A DNA stretch of 64,000 nucleotides from Arthrobacter oryzae (lineage in GTDB: Bacteria > Actinomycetota > Actinomycetes > Actinomycetales > Micrococcaceae). The stretch's first letter is position 1, and each line of letters begins with the position of its first letter. The stretch lies in contig NZ_JAUSSM010000005.1 in assembly GCF_030812315.1 (NCBI RefSeq), positions 186,001-250,000 of the forward strand, read 5' to 3'. Made by a program: the position numbers and the translations under genes. The notes under the pieces were generated by a model that was not told where the DNA came from, ran no database searches, and saw only the letters and a program-made list of their open reading frames with translations. Of the stretch, positions 53,998 to 62,174 are shown in pieces.

Positions 53998-54348
53998 TCA
54001 CCGGTCCTCCGCCAGGTCCCGGTACCGGGACTCGTTGCGGGTGGCCGTCCGGATGTACAGCCACGCACTGAGGCCGATCACCGGGTAGATTCCGGCGCCG
54101 AGGAGGAGCCAGCCGAAGGGGATGCCCGCGATCTTCGATTCCGCCAGCCCGGGCACCAGTCCCAGCATGAGGGGGAAGGCCAGCAGGATCAGCAGGAACC
54201 CGCCGGCCACCACCACGGCCAGGCGAAGCTGCGTGCGGATCAGGGACCGAACGAACACCTGGCCCACGTCGGATTCCTCGGCGGCCTCGCGGGACTCCAG
54301 TACTGGCCTTGCTGCGGACCGCGGGGCCGTCACCCTGACGCGCGTCAT
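53998..54348 (-). CDS. Small two-helix membrane protein (DUF485-like partner)
   Basis: 116 residues from the ATG at 54348, overlapping the LytTR gene stop (ATGA). Two membrane helices (VVVAGGFLLILLAFPLML, IPFGWLLLGAGIYPVIGLS) are followed by a basic tail. Position and topology match DUF485 proteins, which accompany SSS symporters, although the sequence is divergent. The role is inferred as a symporter partner. Confidence 0.75.
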   Translation of the reverse strand: MTRVRVTAPRSAARPVLESREAAEESDVGQVFVRSLIRTQLRLAVVVAGGFLLILLAFPLMLGLVPGLAESKIAGIPFGWLLLGAGIYPVIGLSAWLYIRTATRNESRYRDLAEDR

Positions 54349-55064
54349 GCCTGCGGCCGGATGCGTGTGGTTTCGAGCTTCTCCCGGACCGACGGCAGGT
54401 GGCGGCGGCTGATGGGCAGTTCGGCCCCGGCGACGGTGACGGTGGGGCGGGCTGCGGCGAGCTTCATATGGCTGACATGGTTGAGGGCGATGAGGTAGGA
54501 CCGGTGCGTGCGGAGGAAGCCGGCCTCGGCCCACTGCTGCTCCAGGTCAGCCAGGGGCACGCGGATGAGGTAGCTGGAATCGGTTGTGTGCAGCCGCGCG
54601 TAGTCACCCTGGGCCTGGACGTACGTGACGTCGTCGCGCCGGATCATCCGGGTGGTGCCGCCGAGATCCACCGTGATCATTTCCGGTGGTGCGGCGCCGT
54701 CCTTCATGAGTTCGCAGATGCGGCCCACGGACCTGGCCAGGCGTTCCGCGCGTACGGGCTTCAGCAGGTAGTCGACGGCGGCGAGTTCGAACGCTTCCAG
54801 CGCGCACTCTTCGTCCGCGGTGACGAAGACGACTGCCGGGGGATTGCTGCTGCGCGAGATGGCCCGGGCGATGTCCAGGCCGGACAGGGCGGGCATGTGG
54901 ATGTCGAGGAACACCGCGTCCACGGCTTCGGCGTCGAGCACCCGAAGGGCCTGCGCACCGGATGACGCGCGGTGGATGGCCCCGATCCGGTCGTCCCGGC
55001 CAAGCAGGAACGCCAGCTCCTCGACAGCGGGGAGTTCGTCGTCGGCGACGAGGACGTTGATCAT
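54345..55064 (-). CDS. LytTR-family response regulator
   Basis: 239 residues. The receiver domain (1-~115) has the acidic pocket VLVADDELPAVEEL, the phospho-Asp in VFLDIHMPALSGLD, and the lysine in VDYLLKPVRAERLAR. The LytTR DNA-binding domain (~140-235) has VTYVQAQGDYARLHT and FLRTHRSYLIALNHV. It pairs with the histidine kinase upstream and is cotranscribed with the symporter genes downstream. Confidence 0.95.
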   Translation of the reverse strand: MINVLVADDELPAVEELAFLLGRDDRIGAIHRASSGAQALRVLDAEAVDAVFLDIHMPALSGLDIARAISRSSNPPAVVFVTADEECALEAFELAAVDYLLKPVRAERLARSVGRICELMKDGAAPPEMITVDLGGTTRMIRRDDVTYVQAQGDYARLHTTDSSYLIRVPLADLEQQWAEAGFLRTHRSYLIALNHVSHMKLAAARPTVTVAGAELPISRRHLPSVREKLETTRIRPQA

Positions 55065-55108
55065 GGTTCTAGGTTATCCCGGTGTCCCCGCCGGCGATGC
55101 CGGGACGC

Positions 55109-56326
55109 TCAGGCGTCGTGGCCGGGTTGTGACTTGGGGACACGCATGGTGATCAGCGTCCCCTCGCCGGGAGCCGTTTCGATCACGAGGCCGTTGTCCT
55201 CGCCGTAGACCTGGCGGAGCCGGGCGTCCACGTTGCGCAGTCCCACGTGGTCGCCGTCGCTGTGTCCGGCCAGCATGGACCGCAGCTGGTCCGGGTCCAT
55301 CCCCACGCCGTCGTCCTCTATGGTGACCTCCGCGAAGGTTCCGGAATCATTCGCAGAAATGGTGATGTGGCCCGGACCTTCCTTGGCCTCAAGGCCGTGC
55401 CTGACGGCGTTTTCGACGAGCGGCTGCAGGCTGAGGAACGGAATGACCGTGCTCAGCACCTCCGGGGCGATCTGCAGGCTGACCTGCACCCGGTCGCCGA
55501 ACCTTGCACGCTCCAGCAGCAGGTAACGGTCGATGCAGCGGAGCTCTTCGGCGAGGGTGGTGAAGTCCCCGTGGCGGCGGAAGGAGTAGCGGGTGAAGTC
55601 GGCGAACTCCACCACCAGTTCCCTGGCCCGCACGGGGTCCGTGTTGATGAAGGACGCGATGGCGTTGAGCGAGTTGTAGATGAAGTGTGGGCTGATCTGG
55701 GCGCGGAGGGCACGGACCTCTGCCTCCATCAGGAGGGTCCGGGACGCGTCGAGTTCGGCGAGTTCAACCTGGGCCGCCACCCAGTCGGCCACTTCGCCGG
55801 TGGCCCGGACCAGTCCGGCTCCCGCTGACGGGGCGAACGCAGCCACCACTCCGACAACGCGCGCGCCGGCCTTGATGGGGGCGATAACGACGGCGCGTTC
55901 CACCTCCTGGGGGATTGGCCCGGAGGCCGCGTCGCCGGCGAGCAGATACAGCTCGCCCGCCGGGATGACGGCGGTGTGGCCGCCGTCGAGCACGTTTGCC
56001 GCGAGACCCATCAGCGCGGGCCGGAGTTCCTCCCCGGCGCCGTCCCAGGCGAGCACGCCCGAGGTGTCGGTGATGGCCAGCGCATCGCAGCCCAGGATGG
56101 TGCGGAGCTGCCTGCTGGCTTTGGCCGCGCCGGCCGGGTTCAGCCCGGTGCGCAGGTGTTGTCCGGCCCGCGAGGCCGCATGGAGGGTCTTGTAGGTGGC
56201 CCGCTCCGCGTCGGTGCCGAGCTCCCGGAAGGACCGCAGGACTTTGAGGCCCACTCCGACGACGACGGCGATCGACATCGCGATCACGGCGATGGCGGCA
56301 GCGGTGAACAAGGGGGAGTCCGGCAT
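55109..56326 (-). CDS. LytS-type sensor histidine kinase
   Basis: 405 residues from the ATG at 56326; upstream in-frame codons exist. One N-terminal membrane helix (LFTAAAIAVIAMSIAVVVGVGL) is followed by a GAF-like region (residues ~60-190). The HisKA_7TM/His_kinase motif RAQISPHFIYNSLNAIASF carries the phospho-histidine. The ATPase domain has LVENAVRHGLEAKEG and IEDDGVGMDPDQL. It probably senses a carboxylate or pyruvate-like signal through the GAF region and phosphorylates the LytTR protein. Confidence 0.93.
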   Translation of the reverse strand: MPDSPLFTAAAIAVIAMSIAVVVGVGLKVLRSFRELGTDAERATYKTLHAASRAGQHLRTGLNPAGAAKASRQLRTILGCDALAITDTSGVLAWDGAGEELRPALMGLAANVLDGGHTAVIPAGELYLLAGDAASGPIPQEVERAVVIAPIKAGARVVGVVAAFAPSAGAGLVRATGEVADWVAAQVELAELDASRTLLMEAEVRALRAQISPHFIYNSLNAIASFINTDPVRARELVVEFADFTRYSFRRHGDFTTLAEELRCIDRYLLLERARFGDRVQVSLQIAPEVLSTVIPFLSLQPLVENAVRHGLEAKEGPGHITISANDSGTFAEVTIEDDGVGMDPDQLRSMLAGHSDGDHVGLRNVDARLRQVYGEDNGLVIETAPGEGTLITMRVPKSQPGHDA

Positions 56327-56440
56327 GGTGCCCAGCGTAGCCTGCCCGGCGTAGCCGCGGGGCACCGTTTGGCGCAGCATCGGGACCGCTGAGCGACGGC
56401 CCGGCGGCTTCTCTGGAATGTAACCGCCATCACCCGTCAG

Positions 56441-56456
56441 AGTGAGTGCAGTCACA
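56441..56456. promoter_or_regulatory. CRP/GlxR-like site between lytS-like gene and DUF485-actP
   Basis: A-GTGA-GTGCAG-TCAC-A fits TGTGA-N6-TCACA with one end mismatch. It is 68 bases before the DUF485 start. This suggests cAMP-linked control of the acetate symporter, as is common in actinobacteria. No binding data are available. Confidence 0.55.
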
Positions 56457-56523
56457 TTGGCTGAGGACTGTTGTGGAAGAGCAGGCAGCCGGTGTGGACG
56501 GAAAGTCTCAATGAGGAGGAATG

Positions 56524-56904
56524 ATGGGTAACGATGCCCCAACTCCGGACGTAGCGGCGTCCGTGGATTTCAAGCAAGTCCAGTCGACCGAGCAGTTCCA
56601 GGAACTGCGCAAGCGTCACCGCAGCTTTGTCTTTCCGATGGCCGTTGCGTTCCTGCTCTGGTACTTCGCATACGTACTCCTGGCCGACTACGCCGTCGAC
56701 TTCATGTCCACGAAGGTCTGGGGCAACATCAACATCGGGCTCATCATGGGCCTCCTGCAGTTCGTGTCCACGTTCGCCATCACAGGCTGGTACGTGAGCT
56801 ACTCCAACCGGCGGCTCGATCCCATCGCAGCCGAGATCCGGCATGAAATCGAAGGCCACGAGTTCGACAAAGACGGCAACCGAGTGAGCGGAACAGCAAA
56901 ATGA
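56524..56904 (+). CDS. DUF485 membrane protein
   Basis: 126 residues from ATG 56524, preferred over ATG 56521 because AGGAGG is only one base before the latter. The DUF485 pattern is EQFQELRKRHRSFVFPMAVAF, with two membrane helices (FLLWYFAYVLLADYA, GLLQFVSTFAITGWYV). These proteins (YjcH type) accompany actP symporters. It overlaps actP by ATGA. Confidence 0.92.
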   Translation: MGNDAPTPDVAASVDFKQVQSTEQFQELRKRHRSFVFPMAVAFLLWYFAYVLLADYAVDFMSTKVWGNINIGLIMGLLQFVSTFAITGWYVSYSNRRLDPIAAEIRHEIEGHEFDKDGNRVSGTAK

Positions 56905-58517
56905 TCGGAATGGTTCCAGCGGTCAACGTCGCCGCCCTCAAAGACACCACCCTGCTGAACATGGCCATTTTCGGCCTGTTCGTCGCGGTCACCATGATTA
57001 TCGTGATCCGCGCCAGCCGCAACAACAAAACCGCCGCCGACTACTACGCGGCCGGCCGTTCCTTCACCGGCCCGCAGAACGGAACCGCCATTGCGGGGGA
57101 CTACCTCTCCGCGGCATCATTCCTGGGCATCACCGGCGCCATCGCCATCAACGGCTATGACGGCTTCATGTACTCCATCGGCTTCCTGGTGGCCTGGCTG
57201 GTGGCCCTGCTCCTGGTGGCGGAGTTGCTCCGCAACACCGGCAAGTTCACCATGGCCGATGTGCTCTCCTTCAGGCTCAAGCAGCGTCCGGTCCGGATCG
57301 CCGCTGCCATTTCCACCCTTGCCGTCTGCTTCTTTTACCTCCTGGCCCAGATGGCCGGCGCCGGCAGCCTGATTTCCCTGCTCCTTGGCATCAGCGACTG
57401 GGGCGGACAGGCTCTGGTGATCATCGTCGTCGGCGCCCTCATGATCATGTACGTGCTGATCGGCGGCATGAAGGGCACCACCTGGGTCCAGATCATCAAG
57501 GCCATGCTGCTCATAGCCGGCGCCGCCGTGATGACTTTCTGGGTCCTGGCAATCTACGGCTTCAACCTGTCCGACCTCCTCGGCGGCGCGGTGGAGACGG
57601 CCAACAACCCCGCAGTCCTCAACCCGGGCATGCAGTACGGTAAGTCGGACACCTCCAAGCTGGACTTCATGTCCCTGGGCCTCGCCTTGGTCCTCGGCAC
57701 CGCAGCCCTCCCGCACGTGCTGATGCGCTTCTACACCGTGCCCACGGCCAAGGAAGCCCGCAAGTCCGTGGTGTGGTCCATCTGGCTGATCGGCCTGTTC
57801 TACCTGTTCACACTGGTCCTGGGCTACGGCGCCGCTGCTCTTGTCGGCGCGGAAACGATCAAGACGGCCCCGGGCGGCGTCAACTCGGCCGCACCGCTGC
57901 TTGCCTTCCACCTGGGCGGCCCGCTGCTGCTCGGCTTCATCTCGGCGGTGGCCTTCGCCACCATCCTCGCCGTGGTGGCCGGCCTCACCATCACCGCCGC
58001 GGCCTCGTTTGCCCATGACATCTACGCCAACGTGATTGCCAAGGGGAAGGCCGACGCCGACACGGAGGTCAAGGTTGCACGGCGCACCGTGGTGGTCATC
58101 GGCATCCTGGCCATTGTCGGCGGCATCTTCGCCAACGGCCAGAATGTCGCCTTCCTGGTGGCGCTCGCCTTCGCGGTCGCGGCTTCGGCGAACCTGCCCA
58201 CGATCATCTACTCGCTGTTCTGGCGCAGGTTTACCACCCAGGGCGCAATCTGGAGCATGTACGGTGGCCTGGCGTCGGCGATCATCCTGATTGCCCTTTC
58301 GCCGGTGGTGTCCGGAACTAAGACCTCGATGATCCAGACGGTGAATTTCGCGGTCTTCCCGCTGAGCAACCCGGGCATCGTCTCCATCCCGCTCGCGTTC
58401 TTCCTGGGCTGGCTGGGCACCGTGCTGGACAAGAAGCTGGAAGACACCACCAAGCAGGCCGAAATGGAAGTCCGCTCCCTGACCGGTGTTGGTGCCGAGA
58501 AGGCGGTGGAACACTGA
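56901..58517 (+). CDS. actP: Cation/acetate symporter (ActP/MctC-like)
   Basis: 538 residues with about 14 hydrophobic segments. YYAAGRSFTGPQNGTAIAGD and SAASFLGITGAIAINGYDGF are typical of the acetate/pyruvate branch of the SSS family, and LPHVLMRFYTVPTAKEARKS follows. It takes up acetate, pyruvate or propionate with Na+ or H+. It is coupled to DUF485 and divergent from the LytSR operon. A 17-bp-stem terminator ends it. Confidence 0.92.
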   Translation: MIGMVPAVNVAALKDTTLLNMAIFGLFVAVTMIIVIRASRNNKTAADYYAAGRSFTGPQNGTAIAGDYLSAASFLGITGAIAINGYDGFMYSIGFLVAWLVALLLVAELLRNTGKFTMADVLSFRLKQRPVRIAAAISTLAVCFFYLLAQMAGAGSLISLLLGISDWGGQALVIIVVGALMIMYVLIGGMKGTTWVQIIKAMLLIAGAAVMTFWVLAIYGFNLSDLLGGAVETANNPAVLNPGMQYGKSDTSKLDFMSLGLALVLGTAALPHVLMRFYTVPTAKEARKSVVWSIWLIGLFYLFTLVLGYGAAALVGAETIKTAPGGVNSAAPLLAFHLGGPLLLGFISAVAFATILAVVAGLTITAAASFAHDIYANVIAKGKADADTEVKVARRTVVVIGILAIVGGIFANGQNVAFLVALAFAVAASANLPTIIYSLFWRRFTTQGAIWSMYGGLASAIILIALSPVVSGTKTSMIQTVNFAVFPLSNPGIVSIPLAFFLGWLGTVLDKKLEDTTKQAEMEVRSLTGVGAEKAVEH

Positions 58518-58559
58518 CACGCCGGTGCTGAGAATCCGGTGCTGAGAACCAGCTGAGAC

Positions 58560-58597
58560 ACAACAGGAGCTCCCGTGAAGACGGGAGCTCCTGTTGT
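58560..58597. terminator. Bidirectional terminator after actP
   Basis: ACAACAGGAGCTCCCGT (58560-58576) pairs perfectly with 58581-58597 around GAAG. It lies between convergent genes. Confidence 0.9.
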
Positions 58598-58648
58598 CTT
58601 GCGTTCAGCCGTGCGGGCAGGCAAGCGGAGGTTGCGCCTTGTGTGACG

Positions 58649-59221
58649 TCAGTCCTTGGGCCTGAGTTTGATGTTGATCATCTTCATGTCCCTGTCGCTG
58701 TCGAAGCTGTAGGCCAGGTTCACTTGCTTGCCGTCACAGCCGATGACCCCTGCGACGTCGGCTGTGTTATTGCCGTTTTCGTTGCGCACCTCGGAGTCGT
58801 TGTACGTCGGCTTGCAGGTGTCGTTCAGTTCGAGGCTTTGGACGCCGGCGGCGAATTCCTCCTTGGAAAGTTTTTCCTGCAGGGCCGGGTCGAGGAAATC
58901 GTCGTAGGCCTTGTCGGTGTCACCGGCGATGACAAGCTGCGTGAAATCGTCCGCCAGGTCATTGGCCTTGTTCGTTGCGCTGCTCACGAGGTTGAACACG
59001 GACACCCCTCCCGCAATGAGAAGGAGTAGTACGCCACCCGCAACTCCCGGCACGATCCATTTCCTGCGGTTTCCCGCCGGCTGCTGGTCCGGTGCGCCGC
59101 CGTAGGGTCCGGCGGCAGCATAGTGCGGATCGTACTGCGGTAGCGGCGGCTGCTGACCCGAGGGCGCATGCGGCGGGATCGGCGGTTGCCCTGGCTGGTA
59201 CGCTTCCTGAGGACTGCTCAA
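58649..59221 (-). CDS. Membrane-anchored extracytoplasmic protein with DUF4878-like domain
   Basis: 190 residues from TTG 59221, with GGAAAGG 7 bases upstream. The cytoplasmic N-terminus is Pro/Gln/Gly-rich (QPGQPPIPPHAPSGQQPPLP). It is followed by one membrane helix (WIVPGVAGGVLLLLIAGGVS) and an extracytoplasmic domain (NKANDLADDFTQLVIAGDTD) with two cysteines (DTCKP, IGCDG). The layout recalls the DUF4878/NTF2-like exported domain group. The function is unknown. Confidence 0.8.
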   Translation of the reverse strand: MSSPQEAYQPGQPPIPPHAPSGQQPPLPQYDPHYAAAGPYGGAPDQQPAGNRRKWIVPGVAGGVLLLLIAGGVSVFNLVSSATNKANDLADDFTQLVIAGDTDKAYDDFLDPALQEKLSKEEFAAGVQSLELNDTCKPTYNDSEVRNENGNNTADVAGVIGCDGKQVNLAYSFDSDRDMKMINIKLRPKD

Positions 59222-59315
59222 GATCAAGCCTTTCCGGCAGCCGGCTTGGCCACTGCCTGATGGGACGGGCCGGTCACGGCCGCGGTTCGTCGAACTGGAA
59301 CCCAGCCTATAGCCC

Positions 59316-59789
59316 TCACCCTTCGGCGGAGCCCCGCTCGAGCAGCGGCTGGATCCGGAACGGGATGAGCTCTCCCATGGCAAGCGCTGTGTCGGTCCGG
59401 TCCACTCCTTCGCAGGCAAGGATCTTGCCGTTGATCCGGAAAAGGTCCTCCGCGTCCAGCGCCACCACCCGCAGCAGGAGGTCCGCCGAGCCGGTCAGTC
59501 CGTAGCCTTCCAGGATTTCCGGGATGCCGGCCAGGTCCACTGCCAACTGGCCAAGCTTCTGCTGCTGCACGTGGACAGAGATAAACGCCATCAGCGGGTA
59601 TCCGAGAGCTGCCGGATTGATCCGCCGCTCGAAGGACAGGAAGACGTGCTTCTTCTCCAGCTGGGCCATCCTGGCCTGCACCGTATTGCGGGACAGCCCA
59701 AGCTTTTGCGCCAAGGCCACTACCGTGCGTTTCGGGTCCCTGGCGAGGGCGGAAAGGAGCCGTGTGTCAGTGCCATCCAAAGCTTGCAT
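59316..59789 (-). CDS. Lrp/AsnC-family transcriptional regulator
   Basis: 157 residues from the ATG at 59789; an upstream in-frame start is possible at 59813. The N-terminal helix-turn-helix LDGTDTRLLSALARDPKRTV with KLGLSRNTVQARMAQLEKKH is followed by the RAM ligand domain (SADLLLRVVALDAEDLFR). It is divergent from the bkd-type operon, so it is probably a BkdR-like regulator responding to branched-chain amino acids. The ligand is inferred. Confidence 0.92.
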   Translation of the reverse strand: MQALDGTDTRLLSALARDPKRTVVALAQKLGLSRNTVQARMAQLEKKHVFLSFERRINPAALGYPLMAFISVHVQQQKLGQLAVDLAGIPEILEGYGLTGSADLLLRVVALDAEDLFRINGKILACEGVDRTDTALAMGELIPFRIQPLLERGSAEG

Positions 59790-59985
59790 AATGCGCAAGG
59801 CTAGCACGGCCACTGGTGTCCAGACAGTGCATTCTGCTCAGTTTTTTTGGCGGTGGTTGTACCCATTGAGCATTGTGAGTATCGTCACAAATATCCGGGG
59901 CAACGGCGCCCGGGCGGCTGGCGTGCACGGGGATCACGAGTCCTTTGAGCGCTGGTGACACGACGTATGAAGGTTGCGTGCAACT

Positions 59986-61164
59986 GTGTTTACAGACGAG
60001 TTGGGTCAGGGCGGAATCCCCGCCGGCGGCCCGGGCGACAGTGCAGGACATCACGGCGGGGCGGGCGAGAGCCTGGTCCAATTGATCACTCCCGGCGGTG
60101 AACGCGTCAGCCATCCGCAGTACGACGCATGGGTCCAGGATGTCAGTGACGAGCAGCTGGGTTTCCTCTACGAGGACCTGGTGGTCATCCGGCGGATCGA
60201 CACCGAAGCGACCGCCCTCCAGCGCCAGGGGGAACTCGGCCTGTGGCCGCCGCTCCTGGGTCAGGAGGCCGCCCAGATAGGTTCGGCGAGGTCACTCCGC
60301 GACGATGACTTCGTATTCTCCAGCTACCGCGAGAACGGCGTCGCCTACTGCCGCGGCGTGGATCTTGCCGACATCGTCAAGGTCTGGAGGGGCAACGCCT
60401 CGGCGGGCTGGGATCCGTACACCGTGAACATGGCCACGCCGCAGATCATCATCGGCGCCCAGACACTTCACGCCACCGGCTACGCAATGGGCATCCAGAA
60501 CGACGGCGCCGACTCCGTGGCCATCACGTACTTCGGCGACGGCGCAACCAGCGAGGGTGACGTCAACGAGGCCATGGTCTTCGCAGCCAGTTTCCAGTCC
60601 CCGGTGGTTTTCTTCTGCTCAAACAACCACTGGGCCATTTCCGAACCGGTGCGCCTGCAGTCCCACATCAGGATCGCCGACCGTGCGGCAGGATTCGGGA
60701 TTCCCAGCATCCGCGTGGACGGCAATGACGTCCTTGCCGTGATGGCGGCGACGCGCGAGGCACTCGAGCGGGCCCGCCACGGCGGCGGCCCCACGTTCAT
60801 CGAAGCCGTCACCTACCGGATGGGCCCGCACACCACTGCCGACGACCCCACCCGATACCGGGATGCCAACGAACTGGAAGACTGGGCGGCCAAGGATCCG
60901 ATTGCGCGGGTCAAGGGCCTGCTGGAACGCAAGGGCCTGCTGACCGGGCAGTTTGAGGCGCGGGTGGCCGCCAAAGCCGACGCCGTAGCCCGCGAGCTGC
61001 GGGCGGGATGCATCACCATGCCGGACCCGGAACCGCTGGACATCTTCAAGCACGTCTACAGCACCCCCAACTCCTGGCTGGACCGCCAGGAGGACCATTA
61101 CTCCCGCTACCTGGCTTCCTTCGGCGATCCCGCAGGGGCCCACTCAGAAGAAGGTGCTCGCTGA
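59986..61164 (+). CDS. bkdA: 2-oxoacid dehydrogenase E1 alpha subunit (branched-chain type)
   Basis: 392 residues from GTG 59986; TTG 59974 is possible but sits directly on the AAGG. The thiamine diphosphate motif is YFGDGATSEGDVNEAMVFAA with NNHWAIS. The active-site loop with His is MGPHTTADDPTRYR. It decarboxylates branched-chain 2-oxo acids or pyruvate and reduces the lipoyl group of E2. The operon with E1beta and E2 and the Lrp regulator favours branched-chain acids. The stop overlaps the E1beta ATG (TGATG). Confidence 0.92.
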   Translation: MFTDELGQGGIPAGGPGDSAGHHGGAGESLVQLITPGGERVSHPQYDAWVQDVSDEQLGFLYEDLVVIRRIDTEATALQRQGELGLWPPLLGQEAAQIGSARSLRDDDFVFSSYRENGVAYCRGVDLADIVKVWRGNASAGWDPYTVNMATPQIIIGAQTLHATGYAMGIQNDGADSVAITYFGDGATSEGDVNEAMVFAASFQSPVVFFCSNNHWAISEPVRLQSHIRIADRAAGFGIPSIRVDGNDVLAVMAATREALERARHGGGPTFIEAVTYRMGPHTTADDPTRYRDANELEDWAAKDPIARVKGLLERKGLLTGQFEARVAAKADAVARELRAGCITMPDPEPLDIFKHVYSTPNSWLDRQEDHYSRYLASFGDPAGAHSEEGAR

Positions 61165-62174
61165 TGACGCAAATGACCTTTGCCCGGGCGATTAACTCCG
61201 GCCTCCGCAAGTCCCTCGAAAACGACCCCAAGGTCATCCTGATGGGCGAGGACATCGGCACCCTTGGCGGCGTCTTCCGCGTGACCGACGGGTTGCAGAA
61301 GGACTTCGGCAAACACCGCGTTGTGGACACCCCCCTCGCCGAGTCCGCCATCATGGGCACCGCCGTCGGACTTGCCTACCGCGGATACCGGCCGGTGGTG
61401 GAAATCCAGTTCGACGGGTTCGTCTACCCGGCGTTCGACCAGATCGTGTCCCAGGTGGCCAAAATCCACTACCGGACCCAGGGCGCAGTGAAGATGCCCA
61501 TCACAGTGCGCATCCCGTTCGGCGGCGGCATCGGCTCCCCGGAGCACCACTCGGAGTCTCCAGAGGCGTACTTCACCCACACATCCGGGCTGCGGGTGGT
61601 CAGCGTCTCCAATCCGCAGGACGCGCACACCATGATCCAGCAGGCCATCGCCTCCGACGATCCGGTGCTCTTTTTCGAGCCGAAGCGCCGCTACCACGAC
61701 AAGGGCGAGGTGGATGAATCGATCGATCCGGCCACCGCCCTGTCTATGGAAAAGGCGCGTGTGGTGGCCGAGGGCAAGGACGTGACCCTCGTCGCCTATG
61801 GGCCATTGGTCAAGACCGCCAAGGACGCCGCCGTGGCCGCTGCGGACGAGGGCGTCTCGGTCGAGGTCATCGACTTGCGCTCGCTGGCTCCGGTGGACTT
61901 CGCAACGCTGGAAGCCTCGGTGCGCAAGACGGGCCGGCTGGTGATCACCCACGAAGCCGGGCAGTCCGGCGGCCTCGGTGCCGAGGTGGCCACGAGCATC
62001 ACCGAACGCTGCTTCTACCACCTCGAGGCTGCCCCCGTCCGGGTCACCGGTTTCGATGTCCCGTACCCGTACTCGAAGCTCGAATCGCACCATCTGCCTA
62101 GCCTCGACAGGATCCTGGACGGCGTGGACCGTGCCCTGGGCCGCCCCAACTCCCTCAGCGGGCTGGAAGGATGA
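61164..62174 (+). CDS. bkdB: 2-oxoacid dehydrogenase E1 beta subunit
   Basis: 336 residues from ATG 61164. The E1beta pattern includes VILMGEDIGTLGGVFRVTDG, DTPLAESAIMGTAVGLAYRG, and FGGGIGSPEHHSESPEAYF. The C-terminal transketolase domain has SVEVIDLRSLAPVDFATLEA. It forms the heterotetramer with E1alpha. It overlaps both neighbours. Confidence 0.95.
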   Translation: MTQMTFARAINSGLRKSLENDPKVILMGEDIGTLGGVFRVTDGLQKDFGKHRVVDTPLAESAIMGTAVGLAYRGYRPVVEIQFDGFVYPAFDQIVSQVAKIHYRTQGAVKMPITVRIPFGGGIGSPEHHSESPEAYFTHTSGLRVVSVSNPQDAHTMIQQAIASDDPVLFFEPKRRYHDKGEVDESIDPATALSMEKARVVAEGKDVTLVAYGPLVKTAKDAAVAAADEGVSVEVIDLRSLAPVDFATLEASVRKTGRLVITHEAGQSGGLGAEVATSITERCFYHLEAAPVRVTGFDVPYPYSKLESHHLPSLDRILDGVDRALGRPNSLSGLEG

